From: Betaproteobacteria bacterium
GTDB taxonomy: Bacteria; Pseudomonadota; Gammaproteobacteria; Burkholderiales; Rhodocyclaceae
Direction of reading: 5' to 3'
Assembly: GCA_016208425.1 (NCBI GenBank)
Contig: JACQYA010000186.1
Coordinates: 1-51,741 of the forward strand
DNA: 51,741 nucleotides
The notes beneath the pieces are model-generated. The model saw nothing but the letters and a program-made list of their open reading frames with translations. It ran no database searches and was not told where the DNA came from. Position numbers and translations under genes: made by a program. Shown one piece after another: positions 7,862 to 17,720 of this stretch (the stretch's first letter is position 1; each line of letters begins with the position of its first letter).

Positions 7862-10800
7862 TCAGGTCGCCGCCGGTTCTCGCTTGACGTAACCGCCGAC
7901 CAGTTGCAGCAACTCCTCTTCCCGGTACGGCTTGCCGAGATACTGGTTGACGCCGATCTGGAAGGCGTAGTTGCGGTGTTTGTCGGCCGTGCGCGAGGTG
8001 ATGATGATGATCGGCACGTCTTTGAGCCGGGCATCTGCGCGAATGTTGCGGGTGAGGTCGAATCCGTCCATGCGCGGCATTTCGATATCGACCAGCATCA
8101 CGTCGGGAACGAAGTCGGCCAGGTGTTCCAGCGCTTCGACGCCATCCTTGGCGGTGATCACCCGATAACCCTCGCGCACCAGCAGGCGGGTCGTGAATTT
8201 GCGGACGGTCAGCGAATCGTCGACGACCATGATGGCCGGCACTGCAGGGAGCGCTGCGCCGGCCTCCACAATCTCCTGCACCAGCGCGACCGGCGCGGCG
8301 AAAGCGGCGTTGGGCAGGCGCCCGGTCAGCGCGATCGGGTTCAGGATCAGCACGACTTGCCCGTTGCCGAGAACGGTGGCGCCGTCGATACCGGCGACGC
8401 GCGCGAGCTGCTGGCCGATGTTCTTGACGACGATTTCCTGGTTTCCGCGCGGTTCGTCGATCTGCACGGCGACGCGCCGGTTGCCGCTGCGCAGCAGCAA
8501 GACCCAGTACTGGCGGTGCGTTTCCGGCTCCGCTCCGCTATCGCCGAGCAGATGCGGCAGAAAACCGAACGGGTAGCGCTCGTTCATCCATTCGACTTCG
8601 CGGGCTTCCCGGATGCGCTTGATGGCATCCTCCTTGAGGTCGAGCAACTGCGCGATCATCACCGAGGGAACCGCGTACAGCTTGCTGCCGGCGCGCACCA
8701 ACAAGGCCTGCGTGAGTGCCAGCGTAAGCGGGATATAGAGGCGGAAGGTCGTTCCGCCGCCGGCTTTCGATCCGACCTCGATGCGCCCGCCAAGGCTCGT
8801 CACCTCGGTTTTCACCACGTCCAGCCCGACGCCGCGACCGGCGATCTGCGATAGCTCGCTGGCCGTCGTCAGGCCGGGCGCGAAAATCACGTCAACCAGC
8901 GTTGCCGTGTCGGTGCCCTTTTCCGGGGCGAGCAGGCCGGCGGCTATCGCGCGTTCCCGGACGCGCCCGAAATCGAGCCCGGCGCCGTCGTCGGTCAGGC
9001 TGAGGACGATCTGGTTGCCTTCCTGCACCAGACCCAGCGCGATCTCGCCGATTTCCGGCTTGCCGGTCGCGAGGCGCTTTTCCCGCGTCTCCAGGCCGTG
9101 CACGATGGCGTTGCGCAGCATGTGTTCGAGCGGCGCGGCGATCTTTTCCAGAACGCTGCGGTCGACTTCGAGCTGTCCGCCCTTTATTTCGAGATTGGCG
9201 CGCTTGCCCAGCTCCTTCGCCGTTTGCCGGACGACGCGGTAGAGGCGGTCGGAAATACTGTCGAAGGGCACCATGCGAATGTTCATCAGCTCCTGCTGCA
9301 ACTCGCGGTTCAAGCGCGCCTGCGCGAGAATCGCGGCGTTGGCCTCGTCGACGTTTTTGAGCAAAACCTGCTGCACGGTGCCGACATCGTTCACCGATTC
9401 GGCCATCATTCGCGCCAGTTCCTGGAAGCGCGTGAAGCGGTCGAACTCCAGCGGATCGAAATCCGGGGTTCCCTCCTCGGCGTGCGCGGCGCGCGACTGC
9501 ATCTGCGACTCGGCCTGGATCTCTATTTCGCGCAGTTGGCGGCGCAGGCGGATGACGTTCTCGGTCAGATCGAGCAAGGACTCCTTGAGACCGCGCATTT
9601 CGCCCTCGATGCGGCTGCGCGCGATCGACAGCTCGCCGGCCTCGTTGACCAGGCGGTCGATCAGGTCGGCGCGAACGCGCAGCATCGCCGCTTCGTGTAC
9701 CGTTTCGCCGGCCTGGGCGACGGCCGCGGGCGGCGCTTCTTGGGCCGTCGCCGGCAGCGCGGCGCCCGGTGTTTCGGGCGCCGGCGCCGCCGCGACACCC
9801 GCCGGTTCGCCCGGCAGATCGAGCGCCTCGCCGCGCAGCAGCCGGTCGACGATCTGGCGGATGGCGTCGAAGGCGCCGTCGATCTCGTCGATCAGCGCGG
9901 GCGGCGCGCTGCCGGAACGGCGGGTTTCTTCGACGCGCGTCTCGATGGCGTGCGTGATTTCGCCCAGATTCATCGCGCCGGCCATGCGCGCGCTGCCCTT
10001 CAGCGTGTGCAGCAGGCGCGCCAGCGTATGCGCGACCTCGCCGTCGGCCGGGTTGGCGCGCCAGGCGCGCAGTTTGCCGGCGATCTTCTGGTTCAGCTCG
10101 ATAGCCTCTTCGAGGAAGATCGGCAACACCTGCTCGTCAAGCTCATCGCTTATCTGCCGCGCATCCGCGGCCGCTCCGGCGACCGGCGTTGGTCCGGCGC
10201 TAGCCGGAACGTCGCCGGCCGCCGGCGGGCTGTCGGCATGATCCGCCGGCTCGGGCAAAAGCGCGCTCGCCCGCGCGGGAGGCCGCTCGTCGCGGGCGGC
10301 TCCGCCGCTACGTTCACCGGTTTCGATCCGGCTGCCCTCCGGGTGATCGGCGGCCTCGGCCAGGCGTTCCTCCAAGGGCGTGACGTACAGTCCGTCAAGC
10401 GCGAAAACCAGGTGCGGCGCGCCTTCCGGCTGGCCCCTGTCCTTGACGGCGGCCAGCATCTTCTCGAACTCGGCGATCGCCAGGCCCATGGTTTCGAGCG
10501 CGCCGGGGCTTGCCGTCGCCATACGACCTTCGCGCGTTCCGCCCGCGCTTGCCGTGCGGCGCAGCAGCGCGTGCTCCAGCGCCAGGCCGAGCCGGTTGAT
10601 CGGTGCCAGCCCGACCGTCGCCGCGATGCCCCCCAAGGTGTGCGCGGCGCGGTACATCTCGGGATGCGGCATCTGCTCGGGATCGGCTTGCAGCGCGGCA
10701 CACTCGCGTTGCAGCGTGGCCAGGTGGCCGTTCGCTTCTTCGCGGAAAATATCGTAGAGCGTCGAAGAAACGGAGATGCGGGGCTGCGGGCTGTCCGTGC

Positions 10801-13504
10801 CGGCCGGGGGGAGCGGGGGAGGAGGGGGTTCGGTATCCGGGGGAATCAGATCGAAATCGGCCAGATCGACATGCTCGGCCGCGGCCTCGCGCTTCGCCCC
10901 CACAACGGTGTCGCCAGGAACCGCAACGGGGGTGGCCGGAAACTCCAGCCGAATGATTTCGGCGCCGTAGTCCGGTTTTTCCGGTTCCGGCGCCGCGTCC
11001 GGCGCAGGCGTTTCGTTCTTGCCGGACAACGCCGTTTCCATCGCGCAGTCGTCGCGCGCGCGCAGGGCGCCGGTCAGCGCAAGCAGCCGGGCGGTGTCGG
11101 GGAGCGCCCGCGGCGTCGCGCCGGAGCGGCTCTCCAGGTGCTCCACCCAGCCCATGAAGACATCGCGCGCGAGATCGAGCATCTCGGTGAGCGGCTGGCT
11201 GACTTCGAGTTCCTGGCGCAACCAGAGATTGAGCACCTGTTCGACCGACCAGGCGACCTCGCCCAGGTCGCGCAGGCCGACCATGCGCCCGCTGCCTTTG
11301 AGGGTGTGGAACGAGCGCCGCAAATGCGTCAGCGCCTCGGCGTGATGCGGCTGCTCGGCGAGACGTTTCAGTTTGGCATCGACGTTGCCGATGACTTCCC
11401 TGGCCTCCTCAAGGAAGATCGCCAGCAGCTCGGCGTCGATTTCTTCCGCGCTGGCCTGCGACAGCTCCAGCGTCGCCGCCGACGGCGTCGGCGCGTCGTG
11501 CGTCTGCGGCTTGAGCGTGGCGATTGCCGCATCGATGTGGGTTGCCCGGGCCGCCCTGTCGCCTCCGGACTCCAGCGCCGAAAGAACGGCGCGCGTCTGC
11601 TGGACGAGCTCCTTGTCGGCGACCAGGTCGGCGTCCTTTTGTAGCGCCGAGAGGTTCTGCCTCAGCTCTTCGCGCAGGCCGCTATCGTCCGGTTGCTCGC
11701 GGATCGCTTCGAGCAGCGCGTGCGCCTCGCGTTTCTGTTGTTCGACTTCCTGCTCGACCGACGCCGGCGAAAGTTCCTCCCCATCGCTCCCGCTTCCGCC
11801 GGCGGACTGCATGCTGCGCACGAAGCCGGCAAAATCGGTGGTGCCGTGCGGCAGCGAGTCGACGTAGAAGCCGAGCACGGAAAGCTGTTCGGCGACCCGC
11901 TCGAAATCCGCTTCCCGCGGCACGTATTCGGGCGCCGCAAAATGCCTGATGTCGGCCAGGCACTGCCGCAGCGCTTCGACGGCGCCCTCGTGCCGCATCA
12001 TCGTCAGCGCGCCGACAACCTGGTGCAACGGTTCGTCCAGCGCGGCGAGATCCCCGCGTTCGCCCTCGCCCCGGAAAAAGGCGTCGAGCACCGGCTCGAT
12101 CTGCGCGAGGTTGAACTGGATCTCCTTGGCGACCTGAACGACCAACAGTTTTTCCTGCGCGCGGCGCGACATGTCGTCGAGCGCCGGAATTTCCGAACCC
12201 GGCTGCGGCGGATGGCCGGCAATACACCCGTGTATGCGCGCCACCATCACATCGACCTGGTGCGCGAAATCGGCGCCCAACTGCGAAAAATTTTCTTGCG
12301 CGTTCTGGGTCAGGATGATGGCCGTGGCGACTTCCATCGCCATTGTTTCGGAGTGGCGCGCCGGCTGTTCGAGCAGCCAGTTGGCGGCGGCGGCGGTGGC
12401 CTGGGCAAGACGCCGCAGGTCGGTGTGGCCCAAGCGCTCGCACACGGCCTGGACAGCGAGCGCGTGTTCCCCGAACACCGGCAGCGCCTGCGCCGTCCCC
12501 ACGCAGAACTTGCTCCAGCTCTCCTCCTCCGCGGTCACCGCTTCGCCCAGGCGGCGGCGCGCCGCTTCCAGCGGAGCGGGGGGCGCATTCCTGTGGGGCG
12601 GGACGATCGGTTGCAGGCGGTAAGCCCGCTTCACCTGCTGCACGGCGCTATCGTTGCTGTCGGCGCTGGCCACCAGATACAGCGTGTCGCGCATCAACCG
12701 CTCGGCGACATTTTTCGACCCTTCCAGCAGGCGCCGTATCTGCAAGTCGATCCGTGCGCAAAGCTGCTTGACGCCGACCTCGACCGGCAGGGCGCCGTCG
12801 GCCAACGCGGCAAGGAAACCGCCGGCGACCCACCAGAAAGCGCGCGCCGACGCCAGCTCTTGCGTCGATTCGATGGATTTGACCGCACCGAGCATTTCGG
12901 CCACCGCGGAGCGGTCTTTCGGCGATTTGAGCCAGCCCAGCAAACCGCGCTGAAAACGCGCTCTTTCCAGATGCAACTGCTTCTTCAACTCGGCGGGATC
13001 GAGCGCTTCGACCGCCGTTTCCCGGCGCGGTGGGCGGGCGCTCAAATCGGGAAAAAACAGATCGGTGGCGGAAATCCTTTCGATACCGCGCGCAAGCTGG
13101 ACTTCGCGGTACAGGGACAGCAGGCGCAAAGGTTGATCCGGCTGACCGTCGATCAGGTCGTCGAGATAGTGGCGAACCGCCGCCAGCGAGCGCCGGGCGA
13201 GCGCGATACTGGCGGCGTCGGCCGGCCGCTTCTCCTGCGCGATGGCTTCGAGCAGGAGTTCGACGGCTTCGGAAAAGCGCGTCACGCCGTCCAGGCCGAC
13301 GATAGTCAGCGCTCCCTGCACCTGGTGCAGGTGGGTGCGGCAAAACGTGATCTGGGTGAGATCGCCGGCCGCGATTTTTGAAACGCCGTCCACCACGCCA
13401 TCGGAAAAGTGCTGCAACGCCAGGTCGGCGCGCTCCAGCGCCAGGTCGACCTCGTTCTTTACCCAAGTCAGCGGCCCGACATCGAATTCCGTCGCAACAT
13501 TCAT
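7862..13504 (-). CDS. pilL: ChpA/PilL-type multi-Hpt CheA hybrid kinase of type IV pilus chemosensory system
   Basis: A very large (1880-residue) CheA-like hybrid kinase controlling twitching motility and pilus-linked signalling. The N-terminus carries a degenerate phosphotransfer module (HLHQVQGALTIVGL near residue 60). Hpt modules with the H-T-L-K-G type box follow: FHTLKGSGRMVG (about 731), AHTLGGIAATVG (about 955, K replaced by G) and LHTLKGSARMAG (about 1166). Then come the dimerisation and ATPase domains (H/N-box AAPLEHMLRNAIVHGLE; DDGAGLDFG near 1506; GRGVGLDVV), a CheW-like coupling domain (about 1590-1720) and a C-terminal CheY-like receiver with DDS near 1760, phospho-acceptor Asp near 1805 (LVDIEMPRMDG) and the GKPY lysine. 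It is the last gene of pilG-H-I-J-L, 38 bp after pilJ. Pseudomonas ChpA is longer and has more Hpt/Spt/Tpt modules. Confidence 0.93.
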   Translation of the reverse strand: MNVATEFDVGPLTWVKNEVDLALERADLALQHFSDGVVDGVSKIAAGDLTQITFCRTHLHQVQGALTIVGLDGVTRFSEAVELLLEAIAQEKRPADAASIALARRSLAAVRHYLDDLIDGQPDQPLRLLSLYREVQLARGIERISATDLFFPDLSARPPRRETAVEALDPAELKKQLHLERARFQRGLLGWLKSPKDRSAVAEMLGAVKSIESTQELASARAFWWVAGGFLAALADGALPVEVGVKQLCARIDLQIRRLLEGSKNVAERLMRDTLYLVASADSNDSAVQQVKRAYRLQPIVPPHRNAPPAPLEAARRRLGEAVTAEEESWSKFCVGTAQALPVFGEHALAVQAVCERLGHTDLRRLAQATAAAANWLLEQPARHSETMAMEVATAIILTQNAQENFSQLGADFAHQVDVMVARIHGCIAGHPPQPGSEIPALDDMSRRAQEKLLVVQVAKEIQFNLAQIEPVLDAFFRGEGERGDLAALDEPLHQVVGALTMMRHEGAVEALRQCLADIRHFAAPEYVPREADFERVAEQLSVLGFYVDSLPHGTTDFAGFVRSMQSAGGSGSDGEELSPASVEQEVEQQKREAHALLEAIREQPDDSGLREELRQNLSALQKDADLVADKELVQQTRAVLSALESGGDRAARATHIDAAIATLKPQTHDAPTPSAATLELSQASAEEIDAELLAIFLEEAREVIGNVDAKLKRLAEQPHHAEALTHLRRSFHTLKGSGRMVGLRDLGEVAWSVEQVLNLWLRQELEVSQPLTEMLDLARDVFMGWVEHLESRSGATPRALPDTARLLALTGALRARDDCAMETALSGKNETPAPDAAPEPEKPDYGAEIIRLEFPATPVAVPGDTVVGAKREAAAEHVDLADFDLIPPDTEPPPPPLPPAGTDSPQPRISVSSTLYDIFREEANGHLATLQRECAALQADPEQMPHPEMYRAAHTLGGIAATVGLAPINRLGLALEHALLRRTASAGGTREGRMATASPGALETMGLAIAEFEKMLAAVKDRGQPEGAPHLVFALDGLYVTPLEERLAEAADHPEGSRIETGERSGGAARDERPPARASALLPEPADHADSPPAAGDVPASAGPTPVAGAAADARQISDELDEQVLPIFLEEAIELNQKIAGKLRAWRANPADGEVAHTLARLLHTLKGSARMAGAMNLGEITHAIETRVEETRRSGSAPPALIDEIDGAFDAIRQIVDRLLRGEALDLPGEPAGVAAAPAPETPGAALPATAQEAPPAAVAQAGETVHEAAMLRVRADLIDRLVNEAGELSIARSRIEGEMRGLKESLLDLTENVIRLRRQLREIEIQAESQMQSRAAHAEEGTPDFDPLEFDRFTRFQELARMMAESVNDVGTVQQVLLKNVDEANAAILAQARLNRELQQELMNIRMVPFDSISDRLYRVVRQTAKELGKRANLEIKGGQLEVDRSVLEKIAAPLEHMLRNAIVHGLETREKRLATGKPEIGEIALGLVQEGNQIVLSLTDDGAGLDFGRVRERAIAAGLLAPEKGTDTATLVDVIFAPGLTTASELSQIAGRGVGLDVVKTEVTSLGGRIEVGSKAGGGTTFRLYIPLTLALTQALLVRAGSKLYAVPSVMIAQLLDLKEDAIKRIREAREVEWMNERYPFGFLPHLLGDSGAEPETHRQYWVLLLRSGNRRVAVQIDEPRGNQEIVVKNIGQQLARVAGIDGATVLGNGQVVLILNPIALTGRLPNAAFAAPVALVQEIVEAGAALPAVPAIMVVDDSLTVRKFTTRLLVREGYRVITAKDGVEALEHLADFVPDVMLVDIEMPRMDGFDLTRNIRADARLKDVPIIIITSRTADKHRNYAFQIGVNQYLGKPYREEELLQLVGGYVKREPAAT

Positions 13505-13542
13505 CTCGGCCGTATCTCCGTCGCTCGGCGGAACCGGGTCAC

Positions 13543-15732
13543 TCAGGAAACCTTGAAACCGGCCACCGAGCCTTTCAGTTCGATCGCCAGTCCGGCCAGT
13601 TCGCCGACGGCGCTGGCGGTTTTCTTGGTGCCGGCCGTCGTCTGTTCGGTGACCCCCAAAATACCCTGCATCTTGTCGGCCACGTCGGCGGCCGACTCGG
13701 CCTGCTGTTGCGTGGCGCTGGAAATTTTCTCGATCAGCCCGGTCAGGTTGTTCGAGACTTCGCCGATTTCGGCCAGCGCCCGGCCGGCCGCATCGGAAAG
13801 GTTCGCGCCTTCGACGACCCCTTGCGTCGATTCTTCCATCGCCGAAATGGCGTCCTGCGTATCGGCCTGGATGGTCTTCACGATGGCCGCGATCTGTTTG
13901 GTCGCTTCGCCCGAACGTTCTGCCAGACGCTGTACCTCCTCGGCGACGATGGTGAAGCCGCGCCCGGCGTCGCCGGCCGAAGCGGCCTGGATGGCGGCGT
14001 TCAAAGCCAGCACGTTGGTCTGCTCGGTAATGTCTGAAATCAGTTCGACGATCTCGCCGATCTCCTGCGAAGACTCGCCGAGGCGTTTGATGCGCTTCGA
14101 GGTTTCCTGGATGTGCTCGCGGATCTCGTTCATGCCCTTGATCGAGGCTTGCACCGCCCGCGTGCCGTGGCCGGCCGCCGCCAGCGACTGGCGGGCGACC
14201 TGCGCCGACTGCCGGGCGTCGCCGGAAACGCCGGTCATCGAGCCGGCCATCGCGAGTACGGAACGCCCGGCATCCTGGATTTCGAGCGACTGGCGTTCCG
14301 CCGCCGCGAGCAGTTCGGCCGACGTTTTTTGCGCGATTTCGGTGGCCAGCGTGACGCGCCCGGCGGCGTTGTTGATGCGGCCGACCAGCACGCGCAGCTC
14401 CTCTATCGTGTAGTTGATCGAATCGGCAATGGCGCCGGTAATGTCCTCGGAAACGGTGGCGGTCACCGTCAGATCGCCGTCGGCCAGATCACCGACTTCG
14501 TTCATCAGGCGCAGGATCGCGTCCTGGTTCTGGCGGTTGACCAATTCCATCTTCTGCCGGCTGTGGTCGGCTTCCTCCTGATCCTCTTCTTCCGTCTGGC
14601 GGCGCGCGTCGTCGAGCGCGATTTTGACGATCATGACCAGCAGGCCGAGCGCGAGCAGGACAAGGACGGCCAGCGCGATACCGAAAAAGGCGCGTTCCGC
14701 ATTGCCGCCCTGATAGGCGCGGGCCAGCTTGTCGCTGGCATCGAGCAGGGCTTCGCTGTCGGCAAAAATCTGCCCGCCGGCCTGTTTGGTCAGCAACAGC
14801 TTTTGCGTGTTTTCGAGAATCCCGCCGACCGCCGATTCGTGCACTTTGAACGCGGCTTCGAGCTCGCCCAGTTTTTGCCTTACAGGCTCTTCGCCGGGCG
14901 CCGGAATGCGCGAGGTTTCGCTGCCCTTGGTCAACGCGTTGAGAAGATCGCGGAAGGCGACCGTGTCCTTGCCCAGCACCAGCGCGACTTCGGGGTCGAC
15001 GGTATCGCCGGCGACCAGAGCGTTGGCGCTTTTCGCCACGCGCTGGCTCAACGCCGCCAACTGGTTCAAGGACGCGGCGAGATCCCCTGCGCTGCCGCCG
15101 GATTGCAGTTTCAGCGCGGCGAACTGCTCGGCGCTTTCCAGCAACTGTTTGTTCTTTGCGTTGATCGTGTTGACGTCGCGGCCGAGCGCGGTCAGGGGTT
15201 TTTCCATCTCCAGCAAGGCGGCGGCGTTCCGCTCGGTCTTTTCCCACTCCTGCGCCAGCGCCGCCAGCTGTGGCGCGACGTTTTCCGGCGACGGCGGAAC
15301 GCTGGTGTCGGCGAGCTCTCCCCCGTTGCGCAGGCGATCGAGATTTCTTGCGAAGCTTTCCCGCGATTCCCGCAACTGCGCGAACGCCAGCGGGTTGCCG
15401 CGCACCGCGACACCCGACGCCTTGGCCAGGCGCTGCGAGAGCATGCGCATTTCGTTGGCGGCGGCAACGTAGGCTGCGTTGTCGCCCGCTTCCCGGCTGT
15501 CGCGATAGACGAGGGCGCCGATCAGCACCATCACGATCAGAAGCGCGGTGCCCAGCATCAGAAGTTGCCGGGAAACCGGATACTGGCCGAAAAAACCGGG
15601 AGACGGCGAAAGGGCGGGCGCGGCCCGGCCTGCGGCCGGCGCGGTTTCCGCCCGGCGCGGAATCACGACCGTGTCGTCGGGATCGAAGGGCTCGCGGGAA
15701 GAAATGGCTGGCGACTTCATGTTAAACGCCAT
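13543..15732 (-). CDS. pilJ: Type IV pilus methyl-accepting chemoreceptor PilJ
   Basis: A 729-residue transmembrane chemoreceptor. A cytoplasmic N-terminal tail of about 55 residues precedes the first membrane helix ([20 protein letters not shown]). The periplasmic part has two PilJ-type sensor modules, recognisable by [13 protein letters not shown] and [16 protein letters not shown] second membrane helix ([21 protein letters not shown], about residue 345) leads to a long helical signalling domain. The hairpin tip is present as [17 protein letters not shown], the conserved region that contacts CheA and CheW. The start at 15732 has GGAG seven bases upstream; an alternative ATG lies four codons in. 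It should feed pilus-contact signals to PilI and PilL encoded beside it. No C-terminal methyltransferase-docking pentapeptide is present. Confidence 0.94.
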   Translation of the reverse strand: MAFNMKSPAISSREPFDPDDTVVIPRRAETAPAAGRAAPALSPSPGFFGQYPVSRQLLMLGTALLIVMVLIGALVYRDSREAGDNAAYVAAANEMRMLSQRLAKASGVAVRGNPLAFAQLRESRESFARNLDRLRNGGELADTSVPPSPENVAPQLAALAQEWEKTERNAAALLEMEKPLTALGRDVNTINAKNKQLLESAEQFAALKLQSGGSAGDLAASLNQLAALSQRVAKSANALVAGDTVDPEVALVLGKDTVAFRDLLNALTKGSETSRIPAPGEEPVRQKLGELEAAFKVHESAVGGILENTQKLLLTKQAGGQIFADSEALLDASDKLARAYQGGNAERAFFGIALAVLVLLALGLLVMIVKIALDDARRQTEEEDQEEADHSRQKMELVNRQNQDAILRLMNEVGDLADGDLTVTATVSEDITGAIADSINYTIEELRVLVGRINNAAGRVTLATEIAQKTSAELLAAAERQSLEIQDAGRSVLAMAGSMTGVSGDARQSAQVARQSLAAAGHGTRAVQASIKGMNEIREHIQETSKRIKRLGESSQEIGEIVELISDITEQTNVLALNAAIQAASAGDAGRGFTIVAEEVQRLAERSGEATKQIAAIVKTIQADTQDAISAMEESTQGVVEGANLSDAAGRALAEIGEVSNNLTGLIEKISSATQQQAESAADVADKMQGILGVTEQTTAGTKKTASAVGELAGLAIELKGSVAGFKVS

Positions 15733-15808
15733 ATTGCGTCTCCGTTTGTACGGTAGTGTGGGAGTCGGTCCGTATCTTCAACGTTTATCTTTCCTCTGCT
15801 GGCGACGC

Positions 15809-16318
15809 TCAGGCGCCGACGTTCATGAATTTTTCGTCATCGAGCAAAGCGCGGACATCCAGCTTCCTCCAGCAGCGGTGGTGGTCGTCGGTGTACGATC
15901 CGCGCGCCCACGCCGGCGCGAGCGGGTCGTCCGGCGCCGGCGCCAGCGCTTCGGCGCTGCGCAGGCCCAGCATGCGGGTCACGAGCAGCGCCGCGTTGCT
16001 GCCGTGACGGGTGCCGATCAGCAACAGCCGGGAGGCGGAATTCTGCGGCGTCGCTTCCTTGCCCTGGAACGCCGAAAAGTCGACGACCGAATACAGGTTG
16101 CCGCGAATGTTGGCGATACCGGCGAACCACGGCTTGGTGAGCGGAACGTCGGTCAGCGGCGTCAGCGGGACAATTTCGCCCGAGTCGGACAGATCGAGCA
16201 GCCAGTGGTCGGCGCCGGCCTGGAAGCCGAGCAACCCCGCAGCGCTGCGTTGATCTGCCCCGGCAAGGCGTGCGGCGAGGTGTTCCTGGAATTCCCTGAG
16301 GCTGATCTTTTTTGCCAT
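15809..16318 (-). CDS. pilI: CheW-like coupling protein PilI
   Basis: A 169-residue single CheW-domain adaptor that should bridge receptor PilJ and kinase PilL. The start at 16318 (MAKKISLREFQ) is preferred over longer in-frame starts because it matches PilI homologues and leaves 8 bp after pilH; a longer form would overlap pilH. CheW-fold features are visible: GLLGFQAGADHWLLDLSDSG, then PWFAGIANIRGNLYSVVDFS corresponding to the conserved GxINxRG-x-VVDF region, and RLLLIGTRHGSNAALLVTRM. It lies between pilH and pilJ in the standard order of the cluster, on the same strand. Nothing unusual was noted. Confidence 0.92.
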   Translation of the reverse strand: MAKKISLREFQEHLAARLAGADQRSAAGLLGFQAGADHWLLDLSDSGEIVPLTPLTDVPLTKPWFAGIANIRGNLYSVVDFSAFQGKEATPQNSASRLLLIGTRHGSNAALLVTRMLGLRSAEALAPAPDDPLAPAWARGSYTDDHHRCWRKLDVRALLDDEKFMNVGA

Positions 16319-16326
16319 GCTGTGGG

Positions 16327-16689
16327 TCAGAGCGCCGCGATCCTGGCCAGCAACGCTTCCCCGTTGACCGGCTTCACCAGATAATCGAGCGCGCCTTGGC
16401 GCAAGCCCCAAATCTTGTCGGTTTCCAGCCCCTTGGAGGTGCACACGATGACCGGGATATTCCTCGTCGCTTCGTCGCGCATCAAGGTGCGCGTCGCCTG
16501 ATAGCCGTTGATTCCGGGCATCACGACATCCATCAGCACCAGATCGGGCAATTCGCTCCTGGCTTTTTCGATACCTTCCTCGCCGTTTTCGGCGGTCAAT
16601 ACCTGGTAGCCGTTCTTTGTGAGCAACTCGACCATGAAGTAGCGCTCGGTGGGGGAATCGTCGACGATGAGGATTTTCTTGACGGGCAT
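16327..16689 (-). CDS. pilH: Single-domain response regulator PilH
   Basis: A 120-residue CheY-like receiver with no output domain. The acidic pair is at residues 10-11 (IVDDSPTER), the phospho-acceptor is Asp54 (VLMDVVMPGINGYQ), and the conserved Thr/Ser (VIVCTSKG) and Lys (YLVKPVNGE) are present. In type IV pilus chemosensory systems PilH is a phosphate sink or retraction-side regulator that takes phosphoryl groups from PilL/ChpA. It lies 43 bp after pilG and 8 bp before pilI, clearly within the operon. Distinguishing it from PilG rests on gene order and on the PVNGE and GLETDKIWGLRQGA segments typical of PilH. Confidence 0.93.
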   Translation of the reverse strand: MPVKKILIVDDSPTERYFMVELLTKNGYQVLTAENGEEGIEKARSELPDLVLMDVVMPGINGYQATRTLMRDEATRNIPVIVCTSKGLETDKIWGLRQGALDYLVKPVNGEALLARIAAL

Positions 16690-16732
16690 GGTTTGACTCG
16701 CTGATATCGCTTTTCGGTGAACAATAACCGGA

Positions 16733-17128
16733 TCAGGCGGCCTGTGGCGCGAAGGCTGCCACCGTTTGCAGGAGGCTGTCTTTTGAGAACGGTTTCGTCA
16801 GATACTGGTCGGAACCGACCATCCGCCCGCGCGCGCGGTCGAAAAGACCGTCCTTGGACGACAGCATGATGACCGGCGTAGCGCGAAAACGCTGGTTCTT
16901 CTTGATAAGCGCGCAGGTCTGATAGCCGTCGAGACGCGGCATCATGATGTCGCAGAAAATCACGTCGGGCTGATGGTCGGCGATTTTCGCCAACGCATCG
17001 AAGCCGTCTTCGGCCAGCACCACCTGGCACCCCGCCTGCACGAGAAAAATTTCCGCGCTGCGCCGGATCGTATTGCTGTCGTCGATGACCATGACTTTGG
17101 TGCGGCGCAGGTTTGCAGCGTCAACCAC
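16733..17128 (-). CDS. pilG: Single-domain response regulator PilG
   Basis: A 131-residue CheY-like receiver and the first gene of the pilGHIJL operon. The phospho-acceptor is Asp60 (FCDIMMPRLDGYQTC), the acidic pair DD is at 16-17, and the Ser/Lys residues of the active site are in MLSSKDG and LTKPFSKD. The start is a GTG at 17128, supported by GGAG eight bases upstream and by the PilG N-terminus (KVMVIDDSNTIRRSAE). In Pseudomonas PilG activates adenylate cyclase CyaB and polar pilus extension; whether that pathway exists here is not shown. The promoter probably lies in the 146 bp between this gene and the TfoX-like gene, where a TATAGT element occurs without a good -35 box. Confidence 0.93.
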   Translation of the reverse strand: MVDAANLRRTKVMVIDDSNTIRRSAEIFLVQAGCQVVLAEDGFDALAKIADHQPDVIFCDIMMPRLDGYQTCALIKKNQRFRATPVIMLSSKDGLFDRARGRMVGSDQYLTKPFSKDSLLQTVAAFAPQAA

Positions 17129-17274
17129 TTCGTTTCTCCAGAGATCGCCAACCGTTCAATCGCGGGCGGCAATGCCCGCCACCCTACCGTATCCAGAGAT
17201 ACTATACCGCAACGTCGCAAATTTAGACTCTATTGGCCGCCGCTGCTTACAATCTGGCGCGGTACGGCGGCTCC

Positions 17275-17643
17275 TTATGCGCGCGCGCGTTTGCCCGGTG
17301 GTTTTTTCCGGTTGCGGATCGCTGCGGCGAGCGCCTCGCGCGCCCAAGGCAACATTTCGGCGGGACTTTCCAGAGCCTCCTCCGGCACTGTCCAGTAGTT
17401 CATCGTCTCCGTGCGGCCGTCCTTGAACGAATAGCGGAAAGGCGCGCCGCCCGCATCGGCGAAAATGGCGGCGCTCTGCTCGTCCGCTTTGAGGTAGATC
17501 GTTTCGTCGGCGATCAGCGCGAAAAAGAGATCGTCGCAGTAAAACCCCCAGCCGCCGAACATCGCTTTGGCGCGTATGGCGCCGAGCGGGGCGAAAAGTT
17601 CGATGGCATGGAGGACGATTTCGGGGGGCGGGCGGGGAGGCAT
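17275..17643 (-). CDS. TfoX/Sxy N-terminal-domain protein
   Basis: A 122-residue protein consisting of one TfoX N-terminal domain (residues about 10-105), recognisable by the AMFGGWGFYCDDLFFALIADETIYLKAD segment near residue 27. Full-length TfoX/Sxy is a co-regulator of natural competence with Crp, but this short form lacks the C-terminal helix-hairpin domain. Such stand-alone domains are common in betaproteobacteria without a proven link to competence. The tail is strongly basic (RNRKKPPGKRARA), which might allow nucleic-acid contact. It sits upstream of pilG on the same strand, suggestive of a competence/pilus grouping, but its coding direction would place it in a separate transcript or at its start. 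Confidence 0.85.
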   Translation of the reverse strand: MPPRPPPEIVLHAIELFAPLGAIRAKAMFGGWGFYCDDLFFALIADETIYLKADEQSAAIFADAGGAPFRYSFKDGRTETMNYWTVPEEALESPAEMLPWAREALAAAIRNRKKPPGKRARA

Positions 17644-17720
17644 GAGCGGTAACCTGATAACAGCGGGGGCTTCTAGCCTACACCACCGCCGTCACATTTC
17701 AACCGCGGCGCCCCCGCGCA

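Noticed and set aside
14113-15756. 547-codon plus-strand frame opposite pilJ, and a similar 562-codon frame opposite pilL at 11693-13381
   Set aside because: They have no start context or known domains and lie entirely inside genes with clear chemosensory motifs on the other strand.
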